The notes below the pieces were generated by a model that searched no databases, was not told where the DNA came from, and saw only the letters and a list, made by a program, of their open reading frames with translations. A DNA stretch of 43,833 bases from Pirellulaceae bacterium (GTDB lineage Bacteria > Planctomycetota > Planctomycetia > Pirellulales > Pirellulaceae), in the NCBI GenBank assembly GCA_028280445.1, contig JANQLU010000010.1:1-43833 (forward strand), in the 5' to 3' direction. Within the stretch, counting starts at the first letter, position 1. Each line of letters starts with the position of its first letter. Below are positions 1-9,010 of this stretch, one piece after another. The translations under genes were made by a program, and so were the position numbers.

Positions 1-515
1 AAATCGCCCGATGGCAGATGGTTCAGACGATTGATTCCCAGAAAGGCGACGTACGATTGCAGGATGGTGACGGTGTTGTTGTCGACACTGACCTTGTGCT
101 CCGTGCCGACTGACGGATACGACAAGTAGATCGAAAACGTTCCGGTACTTGCGCCCAGATCAATCGTTTTGGTGTAATTGGTGTCTTTGGCCGTTTCACT
201 GGAGATACTTTGCGTATCAATCACATCATTATCAATATCCTGTGTGCTCAGCAGCGGGCTGCCACTGCCGGTATAGTCATCGTGTAGTTTCCAGGTGATC
301 GTGGCAATCTGGCCGGAGGCGGTAATCGAAATAATTTCGATATCGTCCGATTCAAACGTTCCATTGCCCTGGTTACCACCGCCCCCACCAACGCCGCCGC
401 CCCCGCCACCTCCACCCGGAGGAAATCCTTGACCGAACGTAGATACAGCCAAAAGTACGGCGATTGAAAGGGAAAGAAAGACACGAACAAATGATGAGCT
501 GGGGCAAAGCGTCAT
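1..515 (-). CDS. Secreted glycine-rich protein, C-terminus cut by window edge
   Basis: The frame stays open from an ATG at 515 to the window edge, giving 171 codons without a stop. Residues about 8-29 form a hydrophobic signal peptide ending in a small-residue site (VSTFGQ). A low-complexity glycine run follows at about residues 34-50, then a beta-rich segment with many D, N, T and S residues (for example ITASGQIATITW). I recognise no family. The polyglycine linker may separate the signal from a cell-surface or periplasmic domain that continues outside the window. The gene lies 54 bp downstream of a co-oriented membrane-anchored protein, so the two are probably co-transcribed. A shorter frame across the same bases is a shadow, because it does not give this signal-peptide and linker structure. 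Confidence 0.7.
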   Translation of the reverse strand, partial: MTLCPSSSFVRVFLSLSIAVLLAVSTFGQGFPPGGGGGGGGVGGGGGNQGNGTFESDDIEIISITASGQIATITWKLHDDYTGSGSPLLSTQDIDNDVIDTQSISSETAKDTNYTKTIDLGASTGTFSIYLSYPSVGTEHKVSVDNNTVTILQSYVAFLGINRLNHLPSGD

Positions 516-569
516 GATGTGATCTCTGAATCTGAATAGATTTATGGAAAGGTTGTTTTGAGAAGTGAA

Positions 570-1403
570 TTACTTGTTGGATGAGGTCTTTTGTGTCGTC
601 GTTCGAGGCGCAACGACTTCGATCAGCCAGCGGGCCGTATCCGAATGGACTGGCGATACCGCTTTGACTTCCAACTCTCCGCTGATTCCTCCATCGATTT
701 TCAAACTCGCCTGGGCGACGCCATTTTCGTTGGCAGCCACCGTGATCGTTGATAATCGATTTTCAAAAGCACCCAATTGCGCCTTAAACGTGGTAGGCAT
801 CTTGGGCTCTGTTTTGACTTTCAGTTTGATCGATTCACCAGGCAGGACTCCGTCGTGAAAATAGTTGCCAACACGTTTGATCGGAATGACATCTTTTCCG
901 GGAGAAAGTGCTTGATTGATTCGACCCGGTGCAATTTCGGTCAAGTATGCCTGCGGATCGGCTTCGTACGCCGTTCGATCAAACTTCGGTGCGGGCACCA
1001 GTGAAGACCGACGATAATCGAGTTTGGGATTACCGCGTGACTCTGCAAGTTTTTTCGTCGTTTCATTGCTGTCGGCGGCAATCGCGGGCGTAGTGCCAAA
1101 ATCGTAACCCGTGTCTTTGACCTTGTCCGCTCGCCGAGGTTTTTTCAAAGACTTTGCCGGACGATCAACATCGCCAACGCGGACATAACCCGGTTGGAGC
1201 GATCGTGTTTTTTCTTCTTCGACCGATGACGAGTCTGAAACGACAACCCGCTCGTTCGATTGAAACCAACCCTGGTTCATGGCGAGCAGCGTCAACCCGA
1301 ACAGACCAACGAAAATGACAAGAATAAAAGTAAACGTGCGATTGCTAAGGCTTGCCACGGCGAATTGGCTCTCGATGAGATAATGGGAATTGGGAAGTGG
1401 CAT
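570..1403 (-). CDS. Single-pass membrane-anchored hypothetical protein
   Basis: 277 residues from an ATG at 1403. One transmembrane segment lies at about residues 25-43 (FTFILVIFVGLFGLTLLAM). It is followed by a charged, probably disordered periplasmic linker and a C-terminal region of about 120 residues with alternating beta-strand character (KLKVKTEP, STITVAANENG, ASLKIDGGISGELEVKAV). That pattern resembles an immunoglobulin-like or carrier beta-sandwich fold, but I cannot assign a family. The basic C-terminal tail (TTTQKTSSNK) is likely flexible. It is the first gene of a probable pair with the glycine-rich secreted protein downstream, so a shared envelope role is possible. No clear Shine-Dalgarno precedes the ATG, so the start is moderately certain. 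Confidence 0.7.
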   Translation of the reverse strand: MPLPNSHYLIESQFAVASLSNRTFTFILVIFVGLFGLTLLAMNQGWFQSNERVVVSDSSSVEEEKTRSLQPGYVRVGDVDRPAKSLKKPRRADKVKDTGYDFGTTPAIAADSNETTKKLAESRGNPKLDYRRSSLVPAPKFDRTAYEADPQAYLTEIAPGRINQALSPGKDVIPIKRVGNYFHDGVLPGESIKLKVKTEPKMPTTFKAQLGAFENRLSTITVAANENGVAQASLKIDGGISGELEVKAVSPVHSDTARWLIEVVAPRTTTQKTSSNK

Positions 1404-1978
1404 GAGGTGGGAGAATTGGTTTTAACAACTCATCGTCAGTTGTCAACAAATTTATTTTTTATTTTCTATGGGACTCGTTTGGTCGTTATCAGACAAAAAA
1501 TAATGTTCACATTTTCCGGCGGCAGCAAATTAGTCGTTGAATACTATGTAAAACTAGAAAGTCTCAATAGCGCGGAAGGATAGCTGCCACATGATGGGCA
1601 AATAGAGAGCGGTCAGATTATTTCCTGTACCAGTCTCTGATGTACGGTTCCTCGCTCGCGCTTCGTGCTTGTAGACTCAATTAACGTAAATACAATGCGC
1701 GCTTCTGAACCAAGCGTTCACCGGAAAAAATAATGAAAACGTTGACATTCCAATTGATGGAGAACGGTGGGCTCGAACACCAATCGTCGTGTGAATCGAA
1801 ATATTGCTGGATATTTTCCTGCCCTAAGATCGTTACTTGATCATCCTGTCCACATTTCGATACGAGCGCATTTCAAACGTCAGCTTGTTTACTGGTCGAC
1901 AGAAATTCGTTGCTTCTCGAATTCCGCTAATTACACTCGAAACAACGTCTATCGAATCACTTCTAAGCGGATTGCGCG
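1404..1978. other. 575-bp divergent intergenic region
   Basis: I see no convincing gene in this stretch between divergent transcription units. Short frames present here have no recognisable protein character. The methyltransferase frame is closed by an in-frame TAA four codons before its ATG, so that gene does not extend into this region. One single-arm repeat copy is present at 1646-1672. Promoters for both flanking units should lie here, but I could not pick out a consensus pair with confidence. Confidence 0.5.
1646..1672. repeat. Family G repeat, single arm
   Basis: The 27-bp stretch ends in GCGCTTCGTGCTTGT and closely matches the right arm of the inverted repeat at 25868-25894 (shared core CTCGCT-x-GCGCTTCGTGCTTGT). 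Only one arm is visible here, so it looks like a decayed or half element. Its sequence also resembles the family C arms elsewhere in the window (CTCGCTCACGCTTCGGG), so G and C may be subfamilies. Confidence 0.55.
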
Positions 1979-2800
1979 ATGTCCATTCCAATTGGTGGGC
2001 TGACACAAGCTCAGGCAACTTTGTTGATGCCGTTGTGGGCACGTGCGATCGAGTCCAGTCAACCGGAGCCATTGCTGCTCGATCAGCGCGCTCAGGAAAT
2101 TGTTTCCAACATCGAATTTGATTTTGACTCCTTCACTCGCAAATCCGTATCGTCTGTCGACTATTGTATTCGGGCATCGATCGTTGATCGAATGACTCAA
2201 GAGTTTCTCGATACCCATGCGAACACTCATGTCGTCGAATTGGGTGTCGGTCTGGATACGCGATTTCAAAGGCTTGGAATCGAAGCGGCCCGTTGGATCG
2301 AACTTGATTTGCCGGAAGCGATGGCGCTACGAAAAAAATGTCTTCCAGTTACCGATTCCAATCGCGTTCAAATTGTTGGTGACTTGCTGCAGGATCAATG
2401 GATGGATGCTGTCCAGCAGCAATGCGACGGCGGCGATATTTTGTTTATTGCCGAAGGTGTTTTTTATTTCTTTCGCAATTCGCAGATTCAGGAATTGGTT
2501 TCAAAGCTGATCGATCGATTTCCCAACGCTCACCTGATTTTTGACGCTCAATCCTCTTGGTATCTCAAGTTGTCAAATTTGCGACATCCGCTGAGCGATT
2601 CAAAACTGACGTTTAGTTTGAATTCCCCCAAGCAAGTATTGGCGTGGGATCAACGTTTAAAGATCGAAAAATATATCGGGTTTGGGGACCCGCCCTACTA
2701 CAACAAAAGCCTCAAGCGACTTTCATTTGCACGTCGCCTCGGGCGAAAGTTGTGTCCACCCATCCGGCATTTTTTCAAATTGATACAAGTTTCGTGGTGA
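1979..2800 (+). CDS. LCMT-family SAM-dependent O-methyltransferase
   Basis: 273 residues. It resembles the leucine carboxyl methyltransferase / TcmP-like family of class I methyltransferases, which transfer a methyl group from S-adenosylmethionine to a carboxyl or hydroxyl group. The SAM-binding motif I is VELGVGLDTRF at residues 86-96. A following acidic strand carries WIELDLPE (about 106-113), and the family-typical IAEGVFYFF lies near residues 157-165. The substrate cannot be read from the sequence. The glycosyltransferase gene starts 33 bp downstream on the same strand, so the two probably form an operon that modifies a glycolipid, surface glycan or secondary metabolite. The ATG lacks a strong Shine-Dalgarno, but an in-frame stop four codons upstream limits alternatives. 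Confidence 0.8.
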   Translation: MSIPIGGLTQAQATLLMPLWARAIESSQPEPLLLDQRAQEIVSNIEFDFDSFTRKSVSSVDYCIRASIVDRMTQEFLDTHANTHVVELGVGLDTRFQRLGIEAARWIELDLPEAMALRKKCLPVTDSNRVQIVGDLLQDQWMDAVQQQCDGGDILFIAEGVFYFFRNSQIQELVSKLIDRFPNAHLIFDAQSSWYLKLSNLRHPLSDSKLTFSLNSPKQVLAWDQRLKIEKYIGFGDPPYYNKSLKRLSFARRLGRKLCPPIRHFFKLIQVSW

Positions 2801-2833
2801 TGTTGACATCGTCTTGATTTGCACCGGTGAAAA

Positions 2834-4093
2834 ATGATGTTAATCCTATCAATCCTGGCACTGATTTTGTGTTGCGTCCTGGCGGGTGGACAATTTGTGT
2901 TCGGTTGGCGGTTTGCGCGCATGATCCGTCAGACTTCGCGTTGTGCGGACCCATCGGTCGAGTTTCCCAAAGCAGCTGTTGTACTGGCGCTGCGCGGGCC
3001 TGATCCGTTTCTCGATCAATGTATCAAGAGATTGATGTGCCAAGAGTACGACGACTATCATGTTTTTATCGTGGTGGACAGCGAAAACGATCCCGTCCAA
3101 CAACAATTAACGCAGATATTATCAAAACCCGGCTCAGAACGTGTTTCCGTTTCGGTGCTTCAGCAGCGATTTGATACTTGCAGTCTCAAATGCAGTAGTC
3201 TCGTTCATGCAATCCAGCAAATCGATAATTCGTTCGAAGTCGTCGGGTTTATCGATGGCGATGCAACACCGCATCCTCATTGGCTGCGCGATCTGGTCAC
3301 TCCATTGTTGGATCATCAGATTGGCGTGACCTATGGCAATCGCTGGTATGTTCCTTCGGCGTTTCAATGGGGGACGTGGGTCCGATATTGTTGGAATGTT
3401 GGAGCCGTCGTTCAAGTCTGGTTGAACGATATCATCTGGGCCGGCAGTATGGCGATGCGGATGGAAACAATTAAAGGCGTCGAGCTGGTTGATGCCTGGC
3501 AAAAAGCACTGTCGGTTGACGCAACGGTCCACCGGCAAATGCGCAAACACGGGCTTGCGATCCAATTTGTTCCCGGCGTGATGATCCTTAATCATGAACA
3601 GGTCCCGTTGCCGAAATTTCTTGGCTGGATGCAGCGGCAAATGATCGCTTCGAAATCAACTGGCAATTGGAGTTTAATTGGCGCCCATGCAGCCAATATT
3701 GCACTTACCCAGACGTTGTCGATGACGTTGTTGGTCGCGGCTGTTCTGACCGGTAACGTACTCAGCGCATTGTTAACCGGAATTGGGCTGGCCATTTACC
3801 TGGCGTTGTCAATGATCGGTTTACTCGATATCGAGACATCAATTCGAAAAATCGTGAGACTAAAAAATGAGCCTGTCCGTTGGAACATGTTTCATGCCAC
3901 AGCGATGTTAGTCCCAGCGGTCGTTTTGACACAAATCATCTATCCGGTGATTGTCTGTATTGCCGTGTTGCGTCGAAAAATTTCCTGGCGGGGAATCCAA
4001 TACCAGATTCGCGGCAACGAAGATGTTCAATTGATGAATTACCAGCCGTTTCGCGGCTATAGCAATGTGACCAATCACGAATCCGTGATTTAG
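2834..4093 (+). CDS. Membrane glycosyltransferase, GT2 family (ceramide-glucosyltransferase-like)
   Basis: 419 residues, preceded by a GGTGA ribosome-binding site. Residues 1-25 form an N-terminal transmembrane anchor. A GT-A catalytic domain follows, with VDSEND at 81-86 and the metal-binding DGD at 141-143. Later come a putative catalytic acid region (LSVDATVHRQMRKHG) and WMQRQM, which stands where related enzymes have Q/R-x-x-R-W. Three or more C-terminal hydrophobic segments suggest the enzyme is embedded in the inner membrane with its active site in the cytoplasm. The layout matches GT2 enzymes of the ceramide glucosyltransferase/HpnI type, which act on lipid acceptors. The sugar and lipid are unknown. 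The missing final W in the Q-x-x-R-W region is a small departure. Likely co-transcribed with the upstream methyltransferase. Confidence 0.8.
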   Translation: MMLILSILALILCCVLAGGQFVFGWRFARMIRQTSRCADPSVEFPKAAVVLALRGPDPFLDQCIKRLMCQEYDDYHVFIVVDSENDPVQQQLTQILSKPGSERVSVSVLQQRFDTCSLKCSSLVHAIQQIDNSFEVVGFIDGDATPHPHWLRDLVTPLLDHQIGVTYGNRWYVPSAFQWGTWVRYCWNVGAVVQVWLNDIIWAGSMAMRMETIKGVELVDAWQKALSVDATVHRQMRKHGLAIQFVPGVMILNHEQVPLPKFLGWMQRQMIASKSTGNWSLIGAHAANIALTQTLSMTLLVAAVLTGNVLSALLTGIGLAIYLALSMIGLLDIETSIRKIVRLKNEPVRWNMFHATAMLVPAVVLTQIIYPVIVCIAVLRRKISWRGIQYQIRGNEDVQLMNYQPFRGYSNVTNHESVI

Positions 4094-4140
4094 TATCGCT
4101 GGTTTGCTGAATGCACAAACGCTCGAAGCGCAACAGGCTG

Positions 4141-4326
4141 CTATTCCCAATCGCCTTGGTCGATCTGTTGGCGGACTTCGTCAACATGTTCCTGATCATA
4201 TTGAATTTGCGGCGCGACATTGCGAGGCCGACATCCGGGCAGAGCCAGCCCGATGAGCAGGAAAAAAAGCCATCCAATGCGGATGGCTTGTTGAATCGTT
4301 GTTTTACGTGAAATGAACTTTGGCAT
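4141..4326 (-). CDS. Small lipoprotein, hypothetical
   Basis: 61 residues. A basic N-terminus (MPKFISRKTT) is followed by a hydrophobic stretch and a lipobox-like LALPGC, predicting lipid attachment at a cysteine near residue 32. The mature part is only about 30 residues, hydrophilic and acidic (EHVDEVRQQIDQGDWE). The start lies 5 bp downstream of the stop of the cupredoxin-like gene, so translation is probably coupled. I recognise no family. Planctomycete genomes carry many very short lipoproteins of this type, but the function is unknown. The tight spacing is the main support that it is real. Confidence 0.6.
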   Translation of the reverse strand: MPKFISRKTTIQQAIRIGWLFFLLIGLALPGCRPRNVAPQIQYDQEHVDEVRQQIDQGDWE

Positions 4327-4331
4327 CGAGA

Positions 4332-5135
4332 CTAACGTTTTTTCATTTCCAAAGTGCCCAAGTCCAACGTCTCGCCATCTTTGATTTCGATTTTGATGAC
4401 GCCGCGTTTGCCAGTAATCTCTTTGCCGGCCTGGTACAGTTTCAGGTATTTGGTTTGCCAGAATTGAAATTCGTGTTTACCTGCCGGAATGTTTTTGATT
4501 TCAAAGGTGCCGTCCGCATTAGTGACCACGGCGTAAGGTTCATGACGGACCAAAATGCGGCCCCGCATCCAGTCGTGCATGTTGCATTCCAACGTCTGAG
4601 GCAACCGTTCCGCATGTTTGACGGTGTCTTTGAGCGAAACATCAGAGGATTTGGGAACATTGGCGTTGAACGCATTGTCGCCGGCAGCCAACCGCACGTT
4701 GTGACCCACGGTGTCACTGTTTCGTAGAACAACTTCCTGGCCGATCATGACAATCATACTGTGAGGTGCAAATCGCAGTTTGTTATTGTCGATAATCACC
4801 TTTTCCTTCAGTCGCTTTTTGTACGATTCGTGGTATTCGATGTCTTTGCCGTTTTCAGGTTTGCGGCCGAAATACATCATCACGAAAACGCCTTTGAGCC
4901 CTTTGGTTTTTTTGTCGACCAGGAAATCTTCGTTGATCAATTCGATTTTGTTGTCTTCACAGTATTTTCTGTCCTCGGCTTTCGACGGCGTGATTTTTTT
5001 GACTTTGGGTATTTCGCCCGTGAAAATGATTCGGCCTTTGAGATGGCCCCATTTTTTGCCGTCCTGGGCATGAGCCAGGTTGCTGCAAAGTAAAACAGCC
5101 AGTGCAATGGCCAATGTTGTGTATCGGTATTTCAT
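4332..5135 (-). CDS. Exported cupredoxin-like copper protein
   Basis: 267 residues when started at the ATG at 5135, which gives a clean signal peptide (MKYRYTTLAI ... AHAQ, about 24 residues). A longer in-frame start at 5186 would add 17 residues that spoil the signal, so I reject it. The central domain carries the four expected type-1 copper ligands in order: H145 in VGHNV, then C184, H187 and M190 in LECNMHDWM. This pattern is typical of blue-copper (plastocyanin-like) domains. A C-terminal strand-rich part (TNADGTFEIKNIPAGKHEF) resembles a carboxypeptidase-regulatory-like beta-sandwich. Such proteins are periplasmic electron carriers or copper binders. The redox partner is not evident from the neighbours. 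The small lipoprotein gene follows at 5 bp. Confidence 0.8.
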   Translation of the reverse strand: MKYRYTTLAIALAVLLCSNLAHAQDGKKWGHLKGRIIFTGEIPKVKKITPSKAEDRKYCEDNKIELINEDFLVDKKTKGLKGVFVMMYFGRKPENGKDIEYHESYKKRLKEKVIIDNNKLRFAPHSMIVMIGQEVVLRNSDTVGHNVRLAAGDNAFNANVPKSSDVSLKDTVKHAERLPQTLECNMHDWMRGRILVRHEPYAVVTNADGTFEIKNIPAGKHEFQFWQTKYLKLYQAGKEITGKRGVIKIEIKDGETLDLGTLEMKKR

Positions 5136-5314
5136 GTTCGTTCTTTCGTAGTGAATTCGTGTCTCAGTTCCATTATACGATGACACTTTGTAGTCTCAAT
5201 ATCGACAGCTCGGTTGTTGACGGCAGCCTGCCGATCCGTTCGAATCGTGTACGAAAATAAACGCGAATCTGTTGTAAAGTATTTGGTAAAAAAACTCGCC
5301 AGCACGGAAAAGAA

Positions 5315-6625
5315 ATGATGAAAGTCCTTGTGGTAGGTTCAGGGGGGCGCGAACACGCCTTAGCTTGGAAAATAGGTCAAAGTTCGCTGGTTGATACCGT
5401 TTTTGTCGCACCGGGAAATGCGGGAACGGCGATCGATGCGGAGAATGTCGATATCTCAGTTGGTGATTTTCCAGCACTGCTGGCATTCGCAAAACAAAAC
5501 GAAATCGGCCTGACCGTGGTCGGGCCCGAAGCACCGTTGTGCGATGGTTTGGTTGACGCGTTTCAAGCCGAAGGTTTGCGGGTTTTTGGACCCAACAAAA
5601 ATGCCGCTCAGCTCGAAGGCAGCAAAGTTTTCTGCAAAAACTTGATGCGGCACGCCAGTGTTCCGACAGCAGATTACCGCGTGTTTAGCGATCCGGCCGA
5701 AGGTGTTCGCTATGTCAATGAAATGTTTCCAGACCTGGACGACAACGAAGTGCCGTTGGTCGTCAAAGCGGACGGGTTGGCAGCGGGTAAAGGAGCCATT
5801 GTTTGTAAAACGCGTGAAGAAGTTTTTCAGGCCATCGATTTGATTGCACGTGATCGCGCGTTTGGTGATGCCGGTAATCAATTTGTGATCGAAGAGTTGT
5901 TGCCCGGCGAAGAGGTAAGCATCCTGGCAATAACCGATGGCAAAACGATTTTGACGTTGCCGCCCGCACAGGATCACAAGCGTGCATACGACAACGACCT
6001 CGGACCCAATACCGGTGGAATGGGAGCCTATTGCCCGACTCCGCAGGTCGACAAAAATCTGGTGGCGCGGGTGGAGGAAAACATTTTGGTTCCGACTGTT
6101 CATACGATGAAACGAGGCCGTACTCCGTTCAGTGGCATTTTGTATGCCGGACTGATGGTCAACGCGCAGGGGGTCGCCAAAGTTCTCGAATACAACGTGC
6201 GGTTTGGAGATCCGGAATGCCAGCCATTGTTGATGCGATTGAAATCCGATTTGGTTGAAATCATGCTGGCCACGGTCGATCGTCGCTTGGAAGAAATCGA
6301 ACCATTGCAATGGGACCCGCGGCCATCCATTTGTGTCGTGATGGCCAGTGAAGGGTACCCGGGCAGCTATGAAAAAGGGCTGCCAATTTCTGGACTCGAT
6401 GCGGCTGCAGCAATTCCCGATGTCAAAGTGTTTCATGCCGGAACCAAATTGGACGGAGAAACTGTCGTCACCAATGGAGGACGTGTTCTCGGTGTTACGG
6501 CACTGGGTGATTCGATCGCCGATGCCAAACGTGCGGCCTACACCGCCGTCAAGGAAATTCGTTTTCCCGGTGGTTGGTGTCGCAAAGATATTTCAGACAA
6601 AGCGACTGGCATCGCGATCAATTGA
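5315..6625 (+). CDS. purD: Phosphoribosylamine--glycine ligase
   Basis: 436 residues, the usual length for GAR synthetase. It ligates glycine to 5-phosphoribosylamine using ATP, the second step of de novo purine synthesis in the cytoplasm. The N-terminal motif GSGGREHALAW (8-18) is a PurD signature. The ATP-grasp domain follows, with VVKADGLAAGKGA and the conserved NTGGMGAYCP and NVRFGDPECQ segments. A GGAAAAG Shine-Dalgarno lies just before two adjacent ATG codons, so the start is 5315 or 5318. The gene is monocistronic and converges with the NYN-domain gene, with only 14 bp between stops. No other pur gene is nearby. Confidence 0.97.
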   Translation: MMKVLVVGSGGREHALAWKIGQSSLVDTVFVAPGNAGTAIDAENVDISVGDFPALLAFAKQNEIGLTVVGPEAPLCDGLVDAFQAEGLRVFGPNKNAAQLEGSKVFCKNLMRHASVPTADYRVFSDPAEGVRYVNEMFPDLDDNEVPLVVKADGLAAGKGAIVCKTREEVFQAIDLIARDRAFGDAGNQFVIEELLPGEEVSILAITDGKTILTLPPAQDHKRAYDNDLGPNTGGMGAYCPTPQVDKNLVARVEENILVPTVHTMKRGRTPFSGILYAGLMVNAQGVAKVLEYNVRFGDPECQPLLMRLKSDLVEIMLATVDRRLEEIEPLQWDPRPSICVVMASEGYPGSYEKGLPISGLDAAAAIPDVKVFHAGTKLDGETVVTNGGRVLGVTALGDSIADAKRAAYTAVKEIRFPGGWCRKDISDKATGIAIN

Positions 6626-6639
6626 GATTTGTATTTCTG

Positions 6640-7296
6640 TTACGAGTCGTCGAATAAATCGTCGGCATAGTCGTCTGGAAACGGATTCCAGGTTTTGGGT
6701 GAATCGTCGGTTTGGCCAGAATCATCGGACGGATCGTCGGCCGCTTGGTCGGATTTGAGCGTTTTTGAGTCAGGCGTTTTTTCTTCGGAAAACAAATTCG
6801 TCCAAGTCAATGAATCCGAATCGCTGAGCGATTTTTGATTGCCTTTCAGCAATTCGTCGTCGGTGGGAGTCACGGTGACTTCCTGGCGAACGGCCCCGAG
6901 TTCTTCGAAAAACCATTCATCCGAGTCAACGAATTTTGCATTGCGGCGATTTGCTGCGGTTTGAATCCGATGATCGCTGGAAACCACCAACAATTTCTGT
7001 GGTACTGAATTTTGCCGAATCATCTCGATAATCATGGAATCGGCGTCGGCATAACCGGTCGAGAACAAAACTTGCATGTCGGAGCTGTTGATGGGCGATT
7101 CCGATTCCCGATTAGTGTCGAAAACAATCGCGGTTTGACCGATTTCGTCTTTCGGCAATTTGCGTTCGAGGAGTTTGACAATCCGTTGCCGCGCCCAGTG
7201 CAATGTTCCCGGGCCGATTCGATTGGGCGTCACCAATCCGCAAGTCATCAAGAGGTTGTACCCATCGATGATGATCTTCAGCGAGCCGTATGACAT
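6640..7296 (-). CDS. YacP-like NYN-domain protein (predicted ribonuclease)
   Basis: 218 residues. The first 130 or so match the YacP-like branch of the NYN/PIN fold: IIIDGYNLL (D11) begins the domain, followed by AIVFDTN, YADADSMIIEMI and VVSSDHRIQTAA. These are the acidic metal-binding positions expected of a PIN-type nuclease. YacP homologues (Rae1) cleave mRNA in a ribosome-dependent way in Bacillus, but whether this protein does so is inference. The last 80 residues are strongly acidic and serine-rich (DDPSDDSGQTDDSPK), probably disordered and perhaps regulatory. A GGGAG Shine-Dalgarno sits 6 bp before the ATG. It is divergent from pyruvate kinase and convergent with purD. Confidence 0.8.
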   Translation of the reverse strand: MSYGSLKIIIDGYNLLMTCGLVTPNRIGPGTLHWARQRIVKLLERKLPKDEIGQTAIVFDTNRESESPINSSDMQVLFSTGYADADSMIIEMIRQNSVPQKLLVVSSDHRIQTAANRRNAKFVDSDEWFFEELGAVRQEVTVTPTDDELLKGNQKSLSDSDSLTWTNLFSEEKTPDSKTLKSDQAADDPSDDSGQTDDSPKTWNPFPDDYADDLFDDS

Positions 7297-7365
7297 GGAT
7301 AACTCCCAATGACGCTATCTCGAAATTCCGATTCCGGTAAAATGACAACCAACCAAGGAAATGAT

Positions 7366-8841
7366 ATGAGCATCGCCGACAAATCAAAAGATAAACTTGC
7401 TGATCCAGTTTGCAAAAAATCCAAACAGAATGCCAGAACAAAAACGGTGGCTACACTGGGGCCCGTCAGTTTAAATCAGCCAATGATGGAACAATTGATC
7501 CAGAACGGCGTCGATGTATTCCGACTGAATATGGCACATGGAAATCGGCAAAAACACCAGCAAGCGATCGAAGATATACGTGCGGCGAGCAAGTCGGTTG
7601 GTCGCGAAGTTGCCATTCTCGTCGATTTGGCAGGCCCCAAAATTCGACTTGGACAAATGCCGGTCGAGCCGATCATGATCGAAACAGGATCACAAATCCG
7701 GTTTGTTCGTACCGCCACCGACGACCCGCGCGACCTGACATGTTCTTACGAAAGATTGATTGATGACGTCAAAGTGGGAGATCCGATCATGTTGTGCGAC
7801 GGAACGGTTCGCACAGTGGTCGAATCAAAAGAATCCGACGGAATTGTTTGTCGTGTCGTCGATGGCGGTGAAATCCGTTCGCGGCAAGGCGTCAATCTGC
7901 CGGGCGCAGAATTGAGTGTTCAAGCACTCCAAGAAGTCGATCGCGAGAATGCGATTTGGGCAGCCGAAAACGGCGCCGATTTTGTCAGTCTGAGTTTTGT
8001 ACGTTCCAGCGATGAGATCAACGAATTGATTGATGTCATTCGCCAGGCTGGTGGTCACGCTCTGGTCGTCGCCAAAATCGAAAAACGAGAAGCACTGAAA
8101 AACATCGAATCCATTGTGCGTGTTGCCGACGGGATTATGGTGGCACGCGGTGATCTCGGTGTTGAAATCGAAATCGAAAAAACACCGCTGGCTCAGAAGA
8201 CGATTATCGATACGTGCCGCAAATATGCGAAACCCGTCATCGTCGCAACACAAATGCTCGAAAGCATGCGATACAGCAAAATGCCCACGCGTGCCGAAGC
8301 AACCGATGTGGCCAACGCGATCCTCGATGGTGCCGACGCATGTATGTTGTCAGGTGAAACGGCCATCGGCGAATATCCCATCGACGCTGTCCGTACGATG
8401 CAGAAAATCATGATCGAAACCGAGCAGTTGCTCCGAGGCCGTCCGTCAGAAATTTGCGATGTCTGTCACGAAGGAGACAACCTGGTATCGCAAGCCATTT
8501 TGCAGGCTGCCGCTGACATCGCCCGCAAAGTGAACGCTCATCTCGTTGCCGTTGCCACCAGCAACGGCGATGCGGCGTTGATCAAATCAAAACAACGTGA
8601 TTTCATTCCGACGATCGCGTTGACCGATTCGATTGAAACGCTTCGCCGGATGAATTTGTTTTGGGGCGTCACGCCGTTGTTTTTCGATGAAATGGGAAAA
8701 GGGAACAAAGGCGTGATTCCGTTTGTACAAAATTGGGTCGACCAGCATCATGCTTTGAGCAAAGGTGACCGTATGGTGTTTGTTGTCGATACAGAACTTT
8801 GGCCCGGTGTTAACGATATGGTGTTGGTCAGTGAGTATTAG
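7366..8841 (+). CDS. pyk: Pyruvate kinase
   Basis: 491 residues. It converts phosphoenolpyruvate and ADP to pyruvate and ATP. Family motifs appear in order: ATLGP, FRLNMAHG (usual RLNFSHG), DLAGPKIRLG, VAKIEKREAL carrying the catalytic lysine, GIMVARGDLGVEI, VIVATQMLESM and the signature ADACMLSGETAIGEYP. The C-terminal allosteric domain ends at MVLVSEY. I chose the ATG at 7366 because AAGGA lies 6 bp upstream. In-frame ATGs at 7309 and 7342 lack such a site and would add a non-conserved leader. It is divergent from the NYN-domain gene across a 69-bp gap. Confidence 0.95.
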   Translation: MSIADKSKDKLADPVCKKSKQNARTKTVATLGPVSLNQPMMEQLIQNGVDVFRLNMAHGNRQKHQQAIEDIRAASKSVGREVAILVDLAGPKIRLGQMPVEPIMIETGSQIRFVRTATDDPRDLTCSYERLIDDVKVGDPIMLCDGTVRTVVESKESDGIVCRVVDGGEIRSRQGVNLPGAELSVQALQEVDRENAIWAAENGADFVSLSFVRSSDEINELIDVIRQAGGHALVVAKIEKREALKNIESIVRVADGIMVARGDLGVEIEIEKTPLAQKTIIDTCRKYAKPVIVATQMLESMRYSKMPTRAEATDVANAILDGADACMLSGETAIGEYPIDAVRTMQKIMIETEQLLRGRPSEICDVCHEGDNLVSQAILQAAADIARKVNAHLVAVATSNGDAALIKSKQRDFIPTIALTDSIETLRRMNLFWGVTPLFFDEMGKGNKGVIPFVQNWVDQHHALSKGDRMVFVVDTELWPGVNDMVLVSEY

Positions 8842-9010
8842 GATGTAACGCCGGTCTCGTTTTTTGACAGGATAAACAGGATGGTGTTCATGTGGCTCCG
8901 GTTCCACTGGTCGATTAATCGTCGATGTCAAAAACTTGTTCGATTCCAACACCCTCATCGTCCAGTCGTCAGTAATTACGGTGTTTGATGTCAATGTTAG
9001 CGAGGCATAA
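8842..9010. other. Intergenic region with a dispersed-repeat-like motif
   Basis: No gene is seen between pyruvate kinase and the frameshifted relic. The stretch TTGACAGGATAAACAGGATG at 8866-8885 resembles a GACAGGAT/ACAGGAT direct-repeat motif that I recall as common between genes in several bacterial genomes. With a single copy in this window I cannot show that it is repeated here. Confidence 0.3.

Noticed and set aside
248..490. 80-codon minus-strand frame near the left edge
   Set aside because: A different minus-strand frame from 515 gives a signal peptide and glycine-rich linker and stays open to the edge, so this one is out of frame.
3134..3640. 168-codon frame antisense to the glycosyltransferase
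   Set aside because: Overlaps the catalytic motifs of the GT2 gene on the other strand; shadow.
5456..6436. Long open frame of 326 codons on the minus strand inside purD
   Set aside because: The plus strand carries unmistakable PurD motifs throughout; the antisense frame has shadow composition rich in H, Q, F and N.
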